64,000 nucleotides of DNA from Angiostrongylus vasorum (GCA_018806985.1 JADANN010000256.1:1091501-1155500), one strand, 5' to 3'; positions 11,501-23,345 are shown, counted from the stretch's first letter. Notes: generated by a model not told the origin, from the sequence alone. A program made the numbers and translations.

Positions 11501-13867
11501 GGCGCAGTAGTCGGGGGCGCCCTGCAACACAAATGGGATCGATTCTCTGTCCAGGGCCCACCAAGCCTTCCGTCCTTCCAGGGTCAGCAAATTGGTACTA
11601 GATTTGTTTGGGAGAATAGCAGCACTGGCGCGATACATTGGTAAGCCACCGCGAGTCATTGTAGAGGCCAGATATGCATTTAATCACCTCCAAACGATGC
11701 CTGATGAAGTCGAATGCATGGCGCATCCCTCAGGGATTGATCAACACTGAGAGCTTTATCCTTTCTCCTTTTGCGATGTAAAGCGAATAAGGAACAAGAG
11801 ATGATGCTGAGTTATATTAACTCAGCTTCTATTTTCTTGTAAAGTCTGCCATAAGGTACAATCCTTCTTTGTGTTTCACTCACGCATTGCCTGTAAAATA
11901 GATGTTCTCGGTTATAAAATCACTAAATTTCGCCTATCTAGAAAGTACTGCTACTAGCAAATACTTCTTCTGTTTATAGAATTATTGACGTGGATTGGAA
12001 GCAGTTTCTCAAAGATTAATTTAGTCGCAAACTGGAGGAAACTACAAAAACCTTAAAAAAGATGGCAAACGAGTTGGAGATTGAAAAACAGAAAACTGAT
12101 GAACTCCTGTGCGAGCTGATGCCAGCTTCCATCGCTGACGCTTTGCGGCAAGGAAAAACGGTAGAAGCAAGTGAGTACGACGATTACATCAAAATTATAA
12201 AAAGAAAAGCCTGGCATTCCATCTTATGGAGGACTTTTGATGTAGAGGATTGTCAAGCCTCATTTTTATCGCTGCTTCTTACAGGTGAATTTTCCGACTG
12301 TACTTTACTTTTCACGGACATCGTAACCTTTACGAATATTTGTGCTCAATGCACTCCATACGACGTGGTCACGCTACTCAACGACTTGTACTTACGATTC
12401 GATCGACTAATAGGACTAGTAAGTATCTATTAGGTGCCAAACGTTGACCGAAAGGTGAACGGCGATAGGATGGCAAAGCCGGACCGATGAACCGTACCAA
12501 CCACTCATTGGGAAGAACTAGCGCGAGCCATCCAGAATATCTTGTAATATTCATTAGCAAGACAGGAGCAAAAAAATTGAGCTAACTGTTGACATTTTTT
12601 CTTATCATGGATCGGCTTGCACTAATCTTTAGCCATTTTCGCAACTGTATCCTCCTAAACCACCAATTTCTTGGAATTTGCTGAGAACAAAATTACTTAC
12701 AAATGGTCCCACATAGTCCATTGTTTCTTTCAAGCATTTTGAGCGACCCTTTTTAAATGCTATCCCTATATTGTTCTTGTGTTATCGCTTAATGTTTCGC
12801 AATATGTTTAACCTACTGGGCTGCAATAATCGGATACGGACTTCTCCATATTAGAACCAAACGACCACCATGGACGCAAGACTATTGCACAGGACAGAAA
12901 TGAATGAAAAATGCATCAGGGCCCACACGCTAGTAAAAAACGGGCTATCCAAGCATTGAATTAAAAGTAAACACCAAGATTTACCCATGTTAGCTGAACA
13001 TCCGAGACAACGCCTATCTTTTGGTGTCGACCACATGGGACCTGATTCAATGAGCCCGAGGCTCCGTACATGGCAATTGAAGTGACTCTCAGCGGCGAAG
13101 AGTCCTAATGGCCTTGTTCATTAATTTGCATTTGTGCGATAGAGACATCTTAGCAAAAAGCAGTGAATCGCTGCGAGACCCATGTTGACGAATAGTCTCG
13201 TTCCACTCTCAGAAAAATGTTTTGTAATCTTTTATGGCTCTAACATTCTCTAACTTTCCTCGGACAAGGTCTGGTACAACACACTTTGGAATGAAGGCTA
13301 TCGATTTAATGCAAGGGCTATTGCAAAAAGGTTCGTGTTGAAAAAGAAGCATGAAAAGAAAATGTATCAAAATCGATGTAAGCTGTCCAATGTCCCCTCA
13401 TCACATATGAATGTTCTTCGCAAGTTTTTACTCAGTTCCGAATTTCGTTCAAGAAATTCTAAATATCGCTAAAATCATTCTTTTCTCATCACAACAGATT
13501 TTTCTCGAAGATAGTGGTTTGCATAGGGCTAACCATAAGCTTACGAAAACCTGTAAAATTTCCTTATAAATTTCCAATTCAGCACGAAGTGTACAAGGTG
13601 GAAACGATCGGCGATGCATATATGGTAGTTGGAGGTGTACCAGATCCATGTGATAATCACTCAGAGAGAGTGCTAGACGTCTCCATTGGTGAGTGACATC
13701 CAGATTAGAAGGATTGGTAGTATTATGAGTAATTTCAAACATTTTGTAGGATTGCTGATGGAATCTAAATTGGTGTTGTCCCCAATTTCTTGCAAGCCAA
13801 TAAAAATTCGTCTAGGAGTGCATTCCGGACCAGTTGTTGCAGGAGTTGTTGGAATGAAAATGCCACG
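49..13867 (+). CDS. Soluble (H-NOX) guanylate cyclase, 11 exons, both ends missing
   Basis: Soluble guanylate cyclases bind haem through an H-NOX domain and make cGMP from GTP; nematodes use the atypical ones in gas-sensing neurons. Exons read from the sequence are 49-156, 1876-2035, 2495-2575, 6638-6723, 7091-7263, 8891-9009, 9615-9824, 12025-12170, 12285-12418, 13583-13688 and 13750-13867. Splice phases agree throughout, giving about 479 codons, if two extra T bases in exon 7091-7263 are discounted. Domain order is H-NOX, HNOBA, coiled coil, cyclase. The start codon and first H-NOX residues lie left of the window. After the GMKMPR segment the exon carrying the CLFGDTVN-type motif was not found, so the gene is truncated, rearranged or continues unrecognised. 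The sequence resembles the C. elegans gcy-31/gcy-33 class, but I do not assign an orthologue. Confidence 0.87.
896..1395. repeat. FB1 fold-back repeat element, copy 1
   Basis: Left arm 896-1060 and right arm about 1190-1352 are inverted copies sharing GATATTTGCAAAACTCCG and the AACGCGTTCA...GGTCCTTCGTTTC blocks. The middle carries CACGGGTGATTGCTGATGGC. A module with CCTGCCGTGATAAA occurs both inside the left arm (1040-1090) and right after the right arm. Confidence 0.75.
1430..1625 (-). repeat. Repeat family C, truncated copy
   Basis: GGTTCCTGGAGTCCCGAGGT, CAAAGTCTGTCCCAGGTCGT and GGATCAGAGGGAGATTTGCG are shared with copies at 21.5, 51.7, 59.1 and 62.9 kb. Confidence 0.65.
1876..2494 (+). 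promoter_or_regulatory. Probable GC-AG intron 2036-2494 following exon 1876-2035
   Basis: The exon end AAAG is followed by GC rather than GT, and the downstream acceptor is AAATTAG. Joining the two restores the Gly-Val of the H-NOX family with correct phase. No GT donor nearby gives the same protein. It could also be a donor mutation in a decaying gene. Confidence 0.6.
2576..4620 (+). other. Intron sequence without recognised genes
   Basis: This is part of the large intron between cyclase exons 2495-2575 and 6638-6723. The open frame at 3610-3951 has no start context, family motif or supporting splice sites, and its reverse strand is equally open, so it is not called. Confidence 0.4.
4621..4930 (-). 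mobile_element. tRNA-derived SINE-A
   Basis: The minus-strand head has the Pol III A-box-like TGGAGCAGTGG and B-box-like GGAATCGATCC. The core CCAAGCCTTCCAT...GGTACCAGACCTG follows, then the ATTCAATCACCTC block and a TTTTATCC-like tail at 4621-4650. It lies in a cyclase intron. Confidence 0.8.
5145..5215 (+). mobile_element. Short Penelope-like GIY-YIG tail fragment
   Basis: Reads [14 protein letters not shown], matching the VTTLAQESRTS region at 34645-34690. It stands alone, and sequence after about 5215 is different. Confidence 0.45.
5902..6125 (+). mobile_element. tRNA-derived SINE-A, 3' truncated
   Basis: The head GTGTGGCGCAGTGGTCGG is well preserved. The copy stops after CAACGATGCTTAATGA and lacks the TTTATCC tail. 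Confidence 0.8.
6638..9824 (+). CDS. HNOBA linker exons of the guanylate cyclase, one frameshifted
   Basis: Exon 6638-6723 (acceptor TATTCAG, donor AAG|GTTGAG) encodes [14 protein letters not shown]. Exon 7091-7263 begins the HNOBA domain with [10 protein letters not shown]. It shows an extra T at about 7129-7133 and another at about 7148-7152; without them it reads the family's FPYHICFDKEL and ends in phase at GAG|GTCAGT. Exon 8891-9009 (acceptor CTCAG) carries [18 protein letters not shown]. Exon 9615-9824 carries the [18 protein letters not shown] segment, matching the HNOBA end of the family. HNOBA is a PAS-like dimerisation region between the haem sensor and the catalytic domain. Start 9615 rather than 9611 is chosen because only it keeps phase. 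Confidence 0.83.
9080..9372 (+). mobile_element. tRNA-derived SINE-A
   Basis: Head, core and tail are all present (TGGCGCAATGG; CTTTTATCCTTTAC tail). Inserted between cyclase exons 8891-9009 and 9615-9824. Confidence 0.85.
10822..10865. repeat. (GTT)n trinucleotide repeat
   Basis: Gives a poly-Gln frame on the minus strand (10698-10883). No other coding support, so treated as a simple repeat. Confidence 0.8.
11490..11775 (+). mobile_element. tRNA-derived SINE-A
   Basis: Full-length-looking copy with head TGGCGCAGTAG, core and CTTTATCCTTTCTCC tail, in the cyclase intron before exon 12025-12170. Confidence 0.85.
12025..13867 (+). CDS. Coiled coil and partial guanylate cyclase catalytic domain
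   Basis: Exon 12025-12170 holds a Lys/Glu-rich coiled coil and the [15 protein letters not shown] signalling helix. Exon 12285-12418 carries [13 protein letters not shown], whose Asp is the first metal ligand of class III cyclases. Exon 13583-13688 carries [14 protein letters not shown], with the guanine-recognising Glu and the second metal Asp. Exon 13750-13867 carries [21 protein letters not shown] and ends with two leftover bases at CCACG|GTATAT. The next family segment holds the catalytic Asn and Arg (normally CLFGDTVN...SRMES) and is absent from the rest of the window as far as I can read. Intron 12419-13582 contains nothing else recognised. Confidence 0.88.
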
Positions 13868-14234
13868 GTATATTATTTCTTATCGTTTTCTCTTTCACTG
13901 AGATCCCTCGTGTGAGAGTAGCGCGGTGGTTTGTTGCCAGACTGCCCATACGTTTCCATGTGTCGCTCAGTGATTAATGACAAGCGAAAAGCTACTGCGC
14001 AATTACCGCAAAACGCCGGCAAACTCAGGGAATGGACTCTCTCTCCGTCCTACGCCGCGTCAGCACCTCTAAAGAAAGCTTGAGCTACACAACAATTTTC
14101 TAATTAACCATGGCTATGGAGGTTATGAAGTGGTATTAAAATGTGGTGCCTCGCCAGGCTTTTTTCCTCACAGCACTACCATGAGCTTCTTCCCTGCCTC
14201 TGTCGACGAAAAAGCGTTCGACAGCGTGAAAACG

Positions 14235-14605
14235 AACAAAATATGACGGCTTTTTTTTATTTTATTTTATATGGTCCGTCTTCATGTTTACCGTCCGGGT
14301 CCCAGCACTTCTCACAATACGATTCGTTTCCTCGCACCCAGTGTCCACGAAGATCTTCTAACTTTTACGTGTGGCTTCGGTTTCTGTTCTGTTTGAGGAT
14401 TTTCATTTTTATCTTGAATGTCGTAGAATGCTGGTCAAGTCGATTCTCCGTAGAGTCCTGAGATAGCGGGGTTGGAACGTTCCCAACTGGATTGCAGAGA
14501 GTAATTTTTTCTCAGACAAGTCCGGTACCAATTTCCCGATCCCTGAGCGGCGAACTAGTACCGTGCTCGTGATGACGGACATCATTACCACTGTGCTATC
14601 TACCT
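14235..14605 (-). mobile_element. tRNA-derived SINE-B
   Basis: The minus strand has an A-box-like TAGCACAGTGG head near 14585-14600 and a core related to SINE-A (GGTACCGGACTTGTCTGAG). The GACTTGACCAGCATTCTACG and CACTTCTCACAAT blocks follow, then an A-rich tail (T-rich on + at 14248-14270). Confidence 0.7.
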
Positions 14606-14609
14606 CTAA

Positions 14610-14885
14610 ATATGATGATATTGATGATAAAAGATAAAGGATGAAGAATAAAGGATAAAGGAGAAAGCTCTAGGCGTTGATCAATCCCTGAAGGATGCGC
14701 CATACGTTCGACTTCATTAAGCATCATTGGAGATGACTGAATGCATATCTGGCCTTTACGATAACTCGCGATGGTCTATCGAAGTATGAAGTCAGTGTTG
14801 TTATTGCCCACACAAGTTTGTATCATTTACCGACCCTGGAGGAATGGAAGGCTTGGTGAGCCACGGACGTAGTTATCAATTCTTT
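14610..14885 (-). mobile_element. tRNA-derived SINE-A, head truncated
   Basis: The tail repeats (AAAGGATAAAGGAG) at 14625-14665, the ACTTCATTAAGCATC block and the core are present. The tRNA head is lost where an FB1-type repeat starts at 14888. Confidence 0.75.
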
Positions 14886-14887
14886 GT

Positions 14888-15180
14888 GTGTGCAAAACTC
14901 CGGAGCGCAGGTGTCTGCTGTGGAGATCGAGCACGCTGTTACGCTTTTTGGGGGGCAACGTGTTACACATCATACCATGCCGCTCCTTCGTTTCGCTTTG
15001 AGCTAGGGAGCACAAATCGAGAACGCGAGCACAGCCCCCGAAAAAAGTAACAGCGTGTTCGATCGTCACCGCGGACAGCTCCGGTCTGGGATTTTGCCAA
15101 TATCTCAGCATCATTATGGTTGTTTCTCACATAATACCTGTCATGAAAAGTTGCAGCAGGCGGCAAATAAATGGTTAATA
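14888..15180. repeat. FB1 fold-back repeat element, copy 2
   Basis: Arms TGCAAAACTCCGGAGCGCAG (14889) and the reverse complement of GGTCTGGGATTTTGCCAATA (15083) face each other. Eroded relative to the 31 kb copy. Confidence 0.65.
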
Positions 15181-15811
15181 TTGTAAACAAAATATAGCCA
15201 ACACTACCCTAGCACTGGACTCATTCTACATTCAGATACCAACTAAATGGTATAGCAACTATAAAAATTCTTTTCGTCCACCGGCAGCTGTCACCTTACA
15301 GGAAAAGCTTTGCCATGGCTGAAATTTTCTGAAAGATGCTCACTGCTGCATTGTAGCCTATAGTAATGCCTATAGTTGCTCTACTGGAATGAAACTGGTA
15401 TAAGCATTGATGGTATTTTCTTGTAAAGACTTTGTTTTGTTGGTCGTCATCTTTTCGAGAATTATCAGGTGAGTGATTCTGTGGGTAAAAAAAAGAAAAC
15501 CTAGTTCACAGAGAATTCATGGTGTGCTGAACAGGAAGCCGACTTTTATCGTTCTCCAATCATAGAGTTCGTTCCAGAGGTTTACTAGACCGTCAACGAA
15601 TTTTGGAAAAGAAGTACTTACACAGAAGAGTTCGAGCCTTTCAGAGAAACTACCGATCAACAGCACCAAAATTGCACTTCCAAAAACATAGCTAATACGA
15701 AGCTTGATAGTTTAACATGGTCGGATCTTTTTGCTTGCTGGAGAGACTGTGTGAGTGTTGTGTGATGGTATATATAAGGTAGCGCGCAAAATTCCGTAAA
15801 GACCACGTTGT

Positions 15812-16015
15812 CAAAATATTTATGGAGTAAATTCGTCGTTTTCTCTCTCAGTAGTCGCGAGGTTGTTAACAGCATACGTTTACTTCCATACAATAACACA
15901 CATACAACACAATCGTAGCTGACGTTTCGGCAGTATCGCCTTCTTCAGAGCCATTTTTTACGTGCGTTTCACTGAGGAAGAGCCGCTGATCAGAGCCGCA
16001 TGTGGTTGACGACTA
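15812..16015 (-). mobile_element. Penelope-like terminal repeat fragment
   Basis: Shares the AAATTCGTCGTTTTCTCTCT block, the GCTGACGTTTCGGCAG motif (15918-15952) and the GAGGAAGAGCCGCTGATCAGAG block with the larger copies at 30 kb and 45 kb. Confidence 0.65.
15918..15952 (-). other. Hammerhead-core-like motif in Penelope-like repeat
   Basis: On the minus strand it reads GCTCTGAAGAAGGC, a six-base loop, then GCCGAAACGTCAGC. CUGANGA and GAAA match the hammerhead conserved boxes, and GGC/GCC could pair as a short stem II with an extra A. No self-cleavage is claimed. Confidence 0.35.
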
Positions 16016-16391
16016 TAACGACTATTTATAAAATACTTTGTCCTCTATGGAAATATGTGTCGAGAACCAGACGTGGATTGTTGGACGTATGTGAGAAGTG
16101 CTGACGATAACTGGGCGAGGAGAAGACTGAAGTGGAAGCCAGGAAATCAGATGTGTCCAGTAGAACGAGGGCAGACGTTTTTATAATCACCGTCACCCAC
16201 GCTTTTTTAAGAAATTCAGGAATTACATTCGCACTCGCCGTATAGAAGATAAGCAAGTATACATGAACGAAGGATTATATGTGTGCCATTAGCGTGAATG
16301 TTATGTTATGTGCATTATTTTCCACATTCCGTTATTGTTTCTATTATTCGAACAGTCGAGATAGCCTTACAAGCTCATTAGGAGGCCAACC

Positions 16392-16890
16392 TTATACAAA
16401 AGTTTTCGTTGTCTTCGGGTTTCTCAAGCAAGGGAGACCACAACGTAATTCTTGCAAGCAACATTGATGATTAAATCCTTTGCTGATAGGGGATATCCAT
16501 AAGCTGGGCAACAAAAATTGAGGACACATTGTTTGACATTTTTCTGTCTCATAACAAGCGAAAACAAGTATTGTATGGATAGGCAGATTTTGACCTTCTT
16601 TATCACATTCTAGTGATACATTTTCCGGTTTAGTTATTGCTTGTTCGGAGATTCTGTGAATGTGGCAAACAAAATGGAGGCATGTGGTGTGCCAGTGAAG
16701 ATCCACGTCTCCGAATCCGCAAAGGTTAATGCCCTGAGAACAAATCCGAGCTTCATTTTCGTAGATAGGGGGAATGACAGAGATCAAGGTGAGTAAATTT
16801 CGTAGCAAAGCTGCCAAAATAGTAATAACATCTTTTCTACACTGTTGGTGTACTCTCTTTCCATTAACTGGCAAGTGACCCGAGCAGTCG
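16392..16890 (-). CDS. Open frame of about 165 codons, Cys-rich, uncertain
   Basis: Reads VNGKRVHQQCRKDVITILAA, LLRNLLTLISVIPPIYENE and several Cys/His-rich stretches to 16392. Long for chance in this AT-rich DNA, but without clear splice sites. A second minus frame just upstream (17104-16898, ending PKPRRTRGATLAPGNDK) has an ATG and could belong to it. Confidence 0.28.
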
Positions 16891-17104
16891 GCAGCAACTA
16901 CTTGTCATTACCAGGTGCAAGAGTTGCACCACGGGTTCTCCTTGGTTTAGGAGGCTGAAAGGTGTCACACTTTTTCTTAGCATCTTCGTGAAGAAGTTTC
17001 GCCACCTGATTAGTGATCATAATATTATAATCTCCGCTTGAACTAATATGCGACCCAGTCACTATGGGATAGTGTGCACGGATAGTCGTTAAGACACACG
17101 ACAT

Positions 17105-18480
17105 TACCTACTCAGTTGACCTGCTGCGTTTTGGCGTATCCGGCAAACTCTCTAGAATCTCCGTGTTTACTTTAAAGGTTATATCGTTTTAAAGGGCAGA
17201 AGTTCAGCTTGTGAAATCATACGGTTCATCAATAAACTCAGCCTGGCCACTTCGTTCCAGTCCGCTGCTCCAATTTGAAGTTCTTCAGATGCGTCATTGC
17301 TCCTCAATCTTTCACTTCAGTAACCTCATGAATATATGAGCTTTACTGTGCAACTTCTCTAAGTTCCGTATAAAAAGCTTTTGTCGTATAGTAATGTCAC
17401 AAGTAGAAGGCAAAAATTGACAAAACCGTAATCGTGTTGTTAGTTATTCGAAATGGTTGATGTTCATGAGCAAGCACGGGCTTCGCCAGCGCCTTCAGTA
17501 TGGGCATTTCTTGAGAAACGGTGCTACTGCCTTATTATGAAAGGCACTTAGTGGGCAGCGTCTTCTCGTCTCGGCGCATCAGATGGACGTTGTGTTTGAT
17601 TTTCATAGACTGCATTATATTTTCAATGGAGGATTAATGCACCGTTATACTTAATTATAAGCACTGATTATCGTCGTGCTCGTTCGAGGTTTAAGCAGCT
17701 TAAATAGCTTTGAGATTTTACTAGTTTCATTACATTCGTCCTGCATACACTGTGCTTTGTGAAAAGCTTTGTCAATTAGCTTTGAGAAAAGTACCTTCGC
17801 TATGCGTCTGGGTGTACTCATGTGTAGCTTGCAAAAGTTCTCCGGGGCTTGTTTGCTGTTCGGTTGTTACAGTCACCAATCATGAACTTCCCATGTGTAG
17901 TTTGTTTGCTGGGATTTGGCCGAATTGACATGCAGAATAAAACTCGCACATATGGAGACAAATGATACGCACATACATGAAAATGTATAAGTACATTCAG
18001 AACATATAAGCTGGTCCAGAATGGTAACGATAACGGGTGTATGCTTCTAATAACCCTCGTCTTAGCGCAAGAAGAAGGACACTTTTGGTGCGGCCCCATT
18101 CACCAGTTGCGTAAATGCCACACACAGCTTGGCAAGTGACTGCATGAGCAACGTCAATGAAGACAATCAGTTCTGCAATTGAAATAAAACGAACTAGTTC
18201 ATGTTAAGAATCATATCGCATGCACATGTCGAGTAGAAAAAAGCTCACAAAGGATAAAAAATTCCACGGAATTTTAAATTACAACAAGATTTCAGGGCAA
18301 AGGATTAATGTACACGTATTTTTTGGAGAAGAATGAAAGGAAAAGTGTCTGGGAACTGTGCGCTCGACCTCGGTGTAAGTGCTCTTTTACTACATGTAGA
18401 ATTCTCACAACGACTCCAAGGGTCTTCAGTTGTTTTCTTCCTAAGAAAGGCTTCCCAGTTCATAGCTGATAGATAGCTCA
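17105..18480. other. No recognised feature
   Basis: AT-rich sequence with only short open frames. Nothing in it matched the gene exons or repeat families of this window. Confidence 0.4.
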
Positions 18481-18502
18481 TAGTTGAAAAAGAAATATTC
18501 AG

Positions 18503-18600
18503 CTGGTGACCAAACGATTGACGGATACTTGGAGCTACATGATGCGTCTATCTACGAAGATGGCCTTGGAAATGCAACAAATGGTAGAGACAGTGGAAAG
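18503..18600 (+). CDS. Candidate orphan exon
   Basis: Bounded by ATATTCAG and GGAAAG|GTAAGT, both good sites. Two frames are open: LVTKRLTDTWSYMMRLSTK-type (helical) or GDQTIDGYLELHDASIYEDG-type. It cannot be assigned to the cyclase 4.6 kb upstream by phase or motif. Confidence 0.28.
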
Positions 18601-20439
18601 GTAAGTTGCATTCATTTATACTTCACTCATATTTTTAAAAAGCACCTATTTTCGTTTTTGAAGGGAAACAAAACGAATCCACGCAACCATCATGTTCACT
18701 CTCCTACTTGTACCGTACTATGAAGGAACACATTTTTTCGTAAGCAATGTGATTTTATTGCGGCATGGTAAATTAGAATTTATGAAGTAAAGTGTAGCTA
18801 GGTAAATTTTCTTTAATTTATCGTGCAATGATGTTAAGACTTCAGAATGCCTTGGATTCTTTGAATTCTACCTGTTTCAACAAGAAAATTGACTGACTAG
18901 ATAAGCTGAGGCTCATTTATCATTGGATACCGAGCGGTATTCGCTGTGGTTCCATGTTTAACATGCCAGAAGGCGATATAGACGACGCTATAATGTGTCG
19001 TGCATTGCTCCTAGGGCACATTTGAACAAGTCCTTCAGATCCATAAAGGTGTCCGCTAGTGGCAGAGTTAGCGGGTCGAGCTCACGAATGTTAACACACA
19101 CACTGAGAATCCGGTGTAAAATGAGAGGTGAAATGGAGTATTGGTAGATCTCTAATAGATGTATTTCTTCAAAGAGTACCCATGAGATAATGATGGGAAC
19201 AAAATGAATTGCAAAGTTTGAGAGATTACACAACTTCATGTTGGATTTCCGCCACGGTGCAACGTTTTTAATTATCTACTATGTTACTGGAACCGCTCAA
19301 ATAAAGCGCAAAATATTTCTACTCACGGTCTTGTTACTTTTCATTTTCAACACGGTGACTAGCTGTCATATGAGAAAAACACGTACATACGAATGTTACT
19401 TTTCGAAGTTCATCAAGCCCAAAAAGCAGTAGGATGGTGCGAAAATGTGGAAGCTCTGGCAACCCTACAAAAGGCGTTACAATATTCTTCTGCTGTGGCG
19501 TAAGAACTGCAGGAAAAGAATGGTATAGCCGGCAGCATGAGTAATCTTCGACAACCCACGTCAAAGTGTCGTAAGTGTTCTTCGGATAATAGCTCAAAAT
19601 TACAATATAACTGCTAATGACGGTAGCTTACTTGCAGCTTGGCTTTCTTAAGTTATTTCAACACTCTCGTTAGTGCAAAGCTATTGAAGGGCCCATCACG
19701 TTTCAACTGCTAAACGATGTAGGTAACCACCGTTGTGAAAATGTTTTTTGTCTCTTAGAAAAGATTTGTAGTACTAAACTAAAAAAATCCAAGTAATTTG
19801 GATTATTTGATTAGCTGAATATCCAATTGCATTTCCTGGAAAGGAAATCGCTAGCAATTAGGAAAGGTTAGCCTAGCAGTGAGGTTGTGCTATCACACTT
19901 CGCTCACCGAGATATGTCAGAATTCAAGTTTGAACAGCATTCTGGAAACAATCGATATATTATTCACAGCTAATGTATCCTTTAGAAGTAGAAAATCCGA
20001 AAGAAAAGGCAAAATAACATGAAGAAACGAAATTTTTTTACTAAGTAAACCAAAGGAGAACTAGTTTTTCTCACAGTGTTCTCAAATAATAAGAAACAAA
20101 ATTCCTTCTCTCTTCTGAAATCGACTCCGACTGAAGCGTATTTTGAAGGAAGAAGAAAGCGAAGAAGGAAAATACGTGGCAGAGAAAATCTGTATGAACG
20201 CTGGGTATCAATCCTTTTGCGACGGCTTGTCACTGGGTGGCAATAGACATGCGCATTGAAAGATGCACTGTCCGAAATGTACAGCAACGTACATATTAAG
20301 AGAAATGCGCATAGTCGTGAAACGGCTAACCACTTTGACGTTATTCTGCTATAATGTTCTAATTATGAGAAATTTCAACCGAACGGAGCGGTTAATTTCA
20401 TCGATAAAGCAACAGGAATCGTACATTTCTCTAGTAGAC

Positions 20440-20739
20440 ACTAAAGACTTCGGTCACCCACGGGGCAGAAGTGGTTTCGTTCAATATGCGCAAGAAGCTG
20501 TTTCGAAATTGTTCTGGACAAACCAAATCCCTATCCCTCAAATGTCAAGAGGTCTGTACCCGATCCACAGTGGTTGGCCACCTCCCTAAAGAAACTGCTC
20601 AATCAGCATTCAAAGAAATCTCAAAATTTTTTTAAGCAGCAGCCGAACCAACGTGCATACCCGAAGACTTTCGTGGAATACCAGGAGACGAATGCAATGC
20701 AAGAAGTGCTGGAATCCGCAATAATTGACATTGAAAATA
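20440..20739 (+). CDS. Candidate orphan exon
   Basis: One frame reads VLDKPNPYPSNVKRSVPDPQ, WLATSLKKLLNQHSKKSQNF and TFVEYQETNAMQEVLESAII and reaches a GT donor at about 20740. Left boundary unclear; another frame is also open, so this is tentative. Confidence 0.25.
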
Positions 20740-21499
20740 GGTATAAAACAGAGAAAAACTTTGAAGCGGTACATCTAATCTATTTAAGTCACTATGAATA
20801 GAATAGCAGTCGGCACACGTAACGGTTCGAGTGGTTGACATGTGCCATATAGGCTTTATTTCCTTTAAAGTAGTTTTATTTTGGCGCGCATATTCGCCAC
20901 ACTTTTTTCTAATCATTCGATAGCTTATCGAAAGCACAACAATGTAGAAGAGGTCGGGCCAGAACAGCCATTCTCTTCGTTGATGGTTTACAACACACAA
21001 GTATCCGGGGAAGCTCAATGAGTGGTAACTTAGGTGAAAATTAACTGTTATTTCATTTTAATCCCAGTGATGAATGAATAAATACATAACGCTTGCGTAG
21101 TTTTTAGTGTCCCTACCGCTCGTGCGAAGCACAATTTCTGGCCTTTATAGACTTGCTGGTTTTTGACAACAAACGGTAATCTTTGATAATTGGAGAATTT
21201 GGGGCGTTGTTAAAAGTTAATGCTTGTAAAAGAGACTTCACTTCACTGCTTTGTGAGTATGATGAGCATTTACGCTGCTATTTACTAAGTGTTACTACGA
21301 TGCATCACACCATCACATTTCCGTGAGGATTTGGAAATGTTTTGCAACGATGTATACGACGGTATTCTTTATACCCGCACATTCTAACCGATAACTCTGT
21401 TTCATTACAATGATTAAAAAATTGAAACAAGAGTCATTGGCCGTCAAATTACCGGTCAATGAATTCGTTCTAAAGGAAATTTTTTGTATATTCCTTATT

Positions 21500-21870
21500 T
21501 GATGCTTGATACTCGAACGACCAGTCCTCACTGGTTGTGCGGGCCCCAGCACAATCACCATTTCTCGGAGATTTGCTGGTTAAGCCATTGTGGTTCCCTG
21601 GAATCCCGAGGACAGCCTGGCCAAAGTCTACCCAGGTCTTCACCACCACAGACAGTCGCAGGCCTTGTGGATCAGAGGGATATTTGCTACCATGCGACTT
21701 CAATAACAGGACGGTGATGGACCCTGGTGTTGGTTTACCCTAGCTGGGCTTCCTGATGGGAAGACAGGACTCCTTCTTGGGCTGGGAGACCCTGCCAGCG
21801 GGACGAAATCCCCTACTGTACCTCGCAATCCGACACCCAGGAACACCTTCCAGCCAGATGAGGTAAACCG
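21500..21870 (-). repeat. Repeat family C copy
   Basis: Contains TGGTTGTGCGGGCCCCAGCA, GGTTCCCTGGAATCCCGAGG and GTGGATCAGAGGGATATTTG. It also has the head-side block with ACCTCGCAATCCGACACCC and AGGAACACCTTCC near 21820-21855. Confidence 0.7.
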
Positions 21871-22351
21871 TTGGGAGGTTTTGTAGATTCCACAGTATAG
21901 AATAGAACTTTTCATGGTCGACGCACGCCAAACATTTGGGGAAGCTATCAATTGATTGTCAAAAGTGTAAGAAAAGGGTTCTGTACGCCAAAATAAAGCA
22001 CCAGAAAGAAGACGATCCATATGAAGCTCTTTTCAGTCCGCGCCACTTGTAGCTTCATAGAATGTACAGCACCACTTTAAGTGTTATTTAATAATCTATC
22101 CATTTTTAGGAAAGTTTGATGATCACAGCCACCGCTTCACTACATTAATACGGTTGTTTCGCTGAATACTCACAATTTTCCAGATTTCGAATACTTCGAT
22201 TTCGGAATAAAATTCACAATCCAACATCAACATCTCCAAATTGTCTATATGTACAAAGAGTGGTTGTAAATCGGACAAGTTAACTGGACTAGGAGAATTA
22301 AGCAGACCAAATTTTTTCGATTTGATAATGACATTCATATTTCCTCCGCAG

Positions 22352-22455
22352 AGCACTGATAAAGTAAATAAAATTCACGACTTCGGAAAATGCAGCACAT
22401 CGAATGGCTTCGAATCTACCTGTGAATTAAAAACACCTGATGTGAACGAGAACAG
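22352..22455 (+). CDS. Candidate orphan exon
   Basis: Acceptor CCTCCGCAG, frame STDKVNKIHDFGKCSTSNGF...PDVNENS with an in-frame TAG. Could be a short last exon; no homology known to me. Confidence 0.25.
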
Positions 22456-23239
22456 TTAGGTATAAATGGGTGTTTAGTAAAAAATCACGTATAGAATGAA
22501 GCTGGGGTAAGAAATAGTAGTCTAACCTTGGAAAGAACCTCATATTTCACGTGCTTCTCATGCTAGTTTTAAATAGACCCATGCATATTATTGCCAGGTA
22601 ATGTATTAAGTACCCTCATCAGCCCCATTTCCGCCGTAGGGTATCGATCGCGCAGAATCGATCGATTGGCATACCCGTGGCCACTCTGCTCCTTGCCCAT
22701 GGGCCGTGTCAGCCACGAGAATGGTTGGGAGACATGCGGCACCATAAGTACGACTGTCTCTTTCTCCGCCCATTCCACAGACACTGTGTAGATACTGCTA
22801 ATGATTAGTCAATCCACTCTGCCAGCACCTCGTGTGCTCGAATCGGAGTGTAGCCTTCACTGTATTTGTCAGGTGTATCACTTGTATTTCGTCACACTCC
22901 ATGAATATTGCCCAAACTTTACCCTTGCCGCTAGTATAACTGCTAACCTATACTAGATGTTATCGTCGCGTCAATTTTACTCATATAAAGGTTTAACTAC
23001 CCAAGTTTTGGTACAGAACTTTGAACGCAATAAAACTGGCAGATCAGAACAAGAGGAGCATATAAGCATGTACTTCACATGACTAGCCGACACAATATGC
23101 ATCTGTTTCATATAACCACATATCACATATTGAGAAAATCCTAGAATTCTTTCATTGGATTTTTTTTCCACCATCCGTGATCGACGAAGAGCTTCAAATT
23201 TCTACGCGAGTTCGATTGCTGCTTCATGATTTCGTTCTT

Positions 23240-23345
23240 TATGAATGTCTTTAAACACTGGCCAAGTCGATTCGCCGCGCAACCCTGGGATAGCCGAACC
23301 AAGGCGTTCGCTGGTTGCCAGTAGAGATATCTGCCAACACGTGCG
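23240..23345 (-). mobile_element. SINE-B fragment
   Basis: CACTGGCCAAGTCGATTCGC and ACCCTGGGATAGCCG match the AGTCGATTCTCC...TGAGATAGC block of SINE-B; no head or tail is visible. Confidence 0.45.
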